A DNA stretch of 64,000 bases from Diphasiastrum complanatum (Eukaryota; Streptophyta; Lycopodiopsida; Lycopodiales; Lycopodiaceae): assembly GCA_029204225.1 (NCBI GenBank), contig CM055097.1:1223414-1287413 (forward strand), read 5' to 3'. Positions within the stretch are counted from its first letter, which is position 1. Each line of letters opens with the position of its first letter. Positions 61,666 to 64,000 of the stretch are shown one piece after another. The notes under the pieces were generated by a model. It had not been told where the DNA came from. It saw only the letters and a list, made by a program, of their open reading frames with translations, and searched no databases. Made by a program: the position numbers and the translations under genes.

Positions 61666-62082
61666 CAATTGTCGAATGCAAAGTTGTCATATGTTGTTCA
61701 GATTATGTGTTGTTGTATGTACATTTTTTTTCTGACATTCTTGGTGTTGTTGCAAATGTCGAAGATCTACATAAATCACAAGACCTTTGTGCGAGACCTG
61801 ATGGAGCTATTTTGCTTCGGTGATGAGGTGTCTCGCTGTTCCATTTTGTGGTTGATAGAAGCTTACGCGGAGTTCTTATTCCAACAACAAAGGAGAAAAT
61901 GTTTTATTCCGAGAGAATATCGATTCCTATTAGATGTAAATATGTTACTTAGGAATGTGGCATATATTTGGAGACATGTTAGTATTGTTAGACTTAGTGA
62001 CATTGAGCCAATGTTAGAAAACCTGGTGTATGCCCAGGTTTTGGTTTCTGATTTATCAGATAACCTGATGTCTGTTTCTTAA
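61621..62082 (+). CDS. Unrecognised open reading frame, up to 153 aa
   Basis: An open frame of 153 codons of normal complexity. The first ~45 residues are hydrophobic (CCCMYIFFLTFLVLLQM) and may not be translated. From about 61758 it reads MSKIYINHKTFVRDLMELF, then SRCSILWLIEAYAEFLFQQ, FIPREYRFLLDVNMLLRNV and SIVRLSDIEPMLENLVYAQ. It looks helical and amphipathic, like a folded domain. It lies between a microsatellite array and a satellite, so it may be one exon of a host gene or a fragment carried by a mobile element. I do not recognise the family. Confidence 0.4.
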   Translation: MCSLLSQNCSLEHNLQLSNAKLSYVVQIMCCCMYIFFLTFLVLLQMSKIYINHKTFVRDLMELFCFGDEVSRCSILWLIEAYAEFLFQQQRRKCFIPREYRFLLDVNMLLRNVAYIWRHVSIVRLSDIEPMLENLVYAQVLVSDLSDNLMSVS

Positions 62083-62175
62083 AAAGATTGGAATATGAAA
62101 TTGTTTTTGCTCTAATTTTTTATAACAATTTGGGTGTTTGTGATGAATGTTTTTCAAACCCCCACATTGAATACA

Positions 62176-62250
62176 CACACAGAGACACAGGCACACACAT
62201 CGCTAAATAAAAGTAAACACACACACACACACACACATACACATACACAT
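62176..62250. repeat. (CA)n microsatellite
   Basis: CA-rich from 62176 with a pure stretch at about 62217-62238. Confidence 0.95.
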
Positions 62251-62290
62251 TCTCTGTCACCTTCGACCACCCACTTTTGCGAAAAAAATT

Positions 62291-62371
62291 ACATTTCGAG
62301 GTATTTCTGAGAAGCCTTCGCATTTTTCAAGGGCCGCTTCGCGAAGGCTTCTCAGAAATACCTCGAAATGT
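62291..62371. repeat. Perfect 31-bp inverted repeat with 19-bp loop
   Basis: 62291-62321 (ACATTTCGAGGTATTTC, then TGAGAAGCCTTCGC) is the exact reverse complement of 62341-62371. It sits at the left edge of the satellite. Confidence 0.95.
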
Positions 62372-62754
62372 ACCATGAAAATACATCCAAAACTTCGTGT
62401 CTTGAGTCTCCAAAAATTCGTCTCTCCACAAATTAAGACACTGATCCTCGAAAGTACCTTGAAATACCTCAAAAGTACCTCGAAATGTATCTCGAAAATT
62501 GAGACACCGACCCTCGAAAGTACCTCGAAATACCTCAAAAAATTGAGACACTGACCCTCGAAAAGAACCTCGAAAGTACCTCACAATGTATCTCAAAAAT
62601 ACCTCCAAAAATTTGTGTCTTGAGTCTTCAAAAATTCGTCTCTCCACAAATTGACACTGACCCTCGAGAAAATACCTCGAAATGTACCTTGAAAATTTGG
62701 AGTGTCCAAAAATTGAGTCTCAAAAATTTGGAGACTCCAAAAATTCGAGATTTT

Positions 62755-63066
62755 GGAGACACAATTTTTTGGAGACTCGAAACTCGAATTTTTGGAGACT
62801 TGAAAATTTGCAACACTTGAAGGGGATGGGCAATATCGCAAAAATTTCGCGAAATCGGCCTGAAGGCTTCGCGAAAATCCCTGAAGACTTCTCGAAATGG
62901 CCCTAAAAAATATCGCGAGGCCATTTCGAGAAGTCTTCAGGGATTTTTGCAAAACCTTCAGGCCGATTTCGCGAAATTTTTGCGACATTGCCCATCCCCT
63001 TCAAGTGTTGCAAATTTTCAAGTCTCCAAAAATTCGAGTTTTGAGTCTCCAAAAATTCGTGTCTCC
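62755..63066. repeat. Long near-perfect palindrome, ~147-bp arms, 16-bp loop
   Basis: The arms (62755-62902 and 62919-63066) pair base for base around a loop at 62903-62918 with no net insertion. AGGGGATGGG (62821-62830) faces CCCATCCCCT (62991-63000), and GCAAAAATTTCGCGAAAT faces its complement. Only a handful of mismatches occur in the inner 100 bp. Confidence 0.93.
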
Positions 63067-64000
63067 AAAAATTGAGTCACGAAGGCCCTCTCCCTCAAGT
63101 GTCACATTTTTTTTCGAGGGTCAGTGTCACGAATATAACTGAGGCCTTCGCAAAAATTTTGCAAAATTTTCGTCAAAACTTTGCAAAAATTTCGGATTTT
63201 GGAGACACGAATTTTTGAAGACGAATTTTTGGAGACACGAAATTTTCAAGACTCGAAACTCGAATTTTTGGAGATCTCAATTTTTGGAGTCTCGAAATTT
63301 TGAAGACTCAAATTTTTGGAGACATAAAATGTTTGAGACTCGAAACTCGAATTTTCGGAGATTTCAATTTTGGAGTCTCGAAATTTTTGAGACATGAAAC
63401 TCGAATTTGAGATTTGAGATTTCAATTTTTGAAGTCTTGAAATTTTGGAGACTCGAATTTTTGGAGACACGAAATTTTCGAGACTCGAAACACGAATTTT
63501 TCTAGACTCGAATTTTTGGAGTCTCCAAATTTTCGAGACTCAATTTTTGGAGACTCTAAATTTTCGAGGTACTTTCGAGATTCGAGGTATTTTTTTGAGG
63601 GTCAGTGTCAATTTTTGGAGAGACGAATTTTTTGAGACTCAAGACGCGAATTTTTGGAGGTATTTTCGAGGTATATTTGGAGGTATTTTCGAGGTATTTC
63701 GAGGTACTTTCGAGGTATTTTCGAGAGTTAGTGTCTCAATTTTTTGAGGTACATTTCGAGGTATTTTCGAGGTACTTTTGAGATATGTCGAGGTACTTTC
63801 GAGGTATTTCGAGGTACTTTCGAGGGTCAATGTCTCAATTTGTAGAGAGACGAATTTTTGGAGACTGAAGACACAAATTTTTGGAGGTATTTTTGAGGTA
63901 CATTTCGAGGTATTTTTGAGGTTCGAGGTATATTTTCGAAGGTCAATGTCGCATTCTTCGAGGGCCTCCCTCTCCAGAAAATATTTTTGAGGTATTTTTG

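Larger units (their letters stand above)
62258..64000. repeat. GAGGTATTTTC / GGAGACTCGAA satellite, continues past the window
   Basis: Over 1.7 kb made almost only of two word families: TTTCGAGGTA (and its complement TACCTCGAAA) and TTTTTGGAGACTCGAAA. The left part uses mostly TACCTCGAAA and the right part TTTCGAGGTA on the same strand, so the array is inverted about its middle. GGGTCAGTGTC recurs as a spacer word. The overlapping ORFs on both strands are repeat artefacts. Confidence 0.93.

Noticed and set aside
62257-63990. Many overlapping ORFs of 60-130 codons on both strands at the right end
   Set aside because: They are translations of the satellite words, with near-identical peptides repeating in each frame.

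Overview
The window looks like a stretch of a large, repeat-rich seed-plant genome, most likely a gymnosperm. The evidence is a plant WRKY gene, a plant tocopherol-cyclase-family gene whose small exons are separated by an intron of about 8.5 kb packed with LTR retrotransposons, many Ty1/copia and chromodomain Ty3/gypsy fossils, a Helitron fragment, and very long (CT)n/(GA)n microsatellites. The clade is inferred from architecture, not proven. No bacterial features, rRNA, tRNA or CRISPR were found.

Layout. 0-6.2 kb: decayed copia and gypsy fossils (1-1380 minus, 2640-3600 minus, 3640-6147 plus with its 3' LTR). 6194-11558: the one complete-looking copia element, with 390-bp LTRs that differ at a single site, TSD GATTG, PBS and PPT. 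12.4-14.7 kb: an older copia fossil. 14898-25434 (+): the C-terminal half of a tocopherol-cyclase-family gene, four exons all joined in phase 0. Its third visible intron holds a minus-strand copia fossil abutting a plus-strand chromodomain gypsy fossil. 26.7-27.4 kb: Helitron Rep/Hel fragment. 27.4-35.5 kb: a nest of copia fossils, including a clean solo LTR (30062-30623, TSD TTCCC) and two convergent gag 5' ends, an arrangement found again at 52.6-52.9 kb.

35.5-54.9 kb is gene-poor. It holds a diverged triplicated repeat, two clusters of unrecognised coding-like sequence (about 41.8-43.3 kb minus and 50.5-51.9 kb plus), an array of poly-C/poly-G hairpins (44.5-45.1 kb), a higher-order minisatellite (45.8-46.9 kb) and a truncated copia fossil (46.9-49.5 kb). 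54.9-58.7 kb: a WRKY transcription factor gene (minus), rebuilt from three well-supported exons and a possible fourth, with a 130-bp (GA)n tract inside one intron. 59.5-62.1 kb: a copia fossil, a compound (CT)n array and one unrecognised ORF. 62.26-64.0 kb, running off the window: a GAGGTATTTTC/GGAGACTCGAA satellite folded into a long near-perfect palindrome centred near 62910, plus a perfect 31-bp inverted repeat.

The two confident host genes are unrelated in function: one belongs to a plastid tocopherol-cyclase-type family, the other is a nuclear transcription factor. Nothing suggests they work together. Almost everything else is mobile-element history and tandem repeats. The least explained items are the palindromic satellite, the hairpin array and the two unknown ORF clusters.
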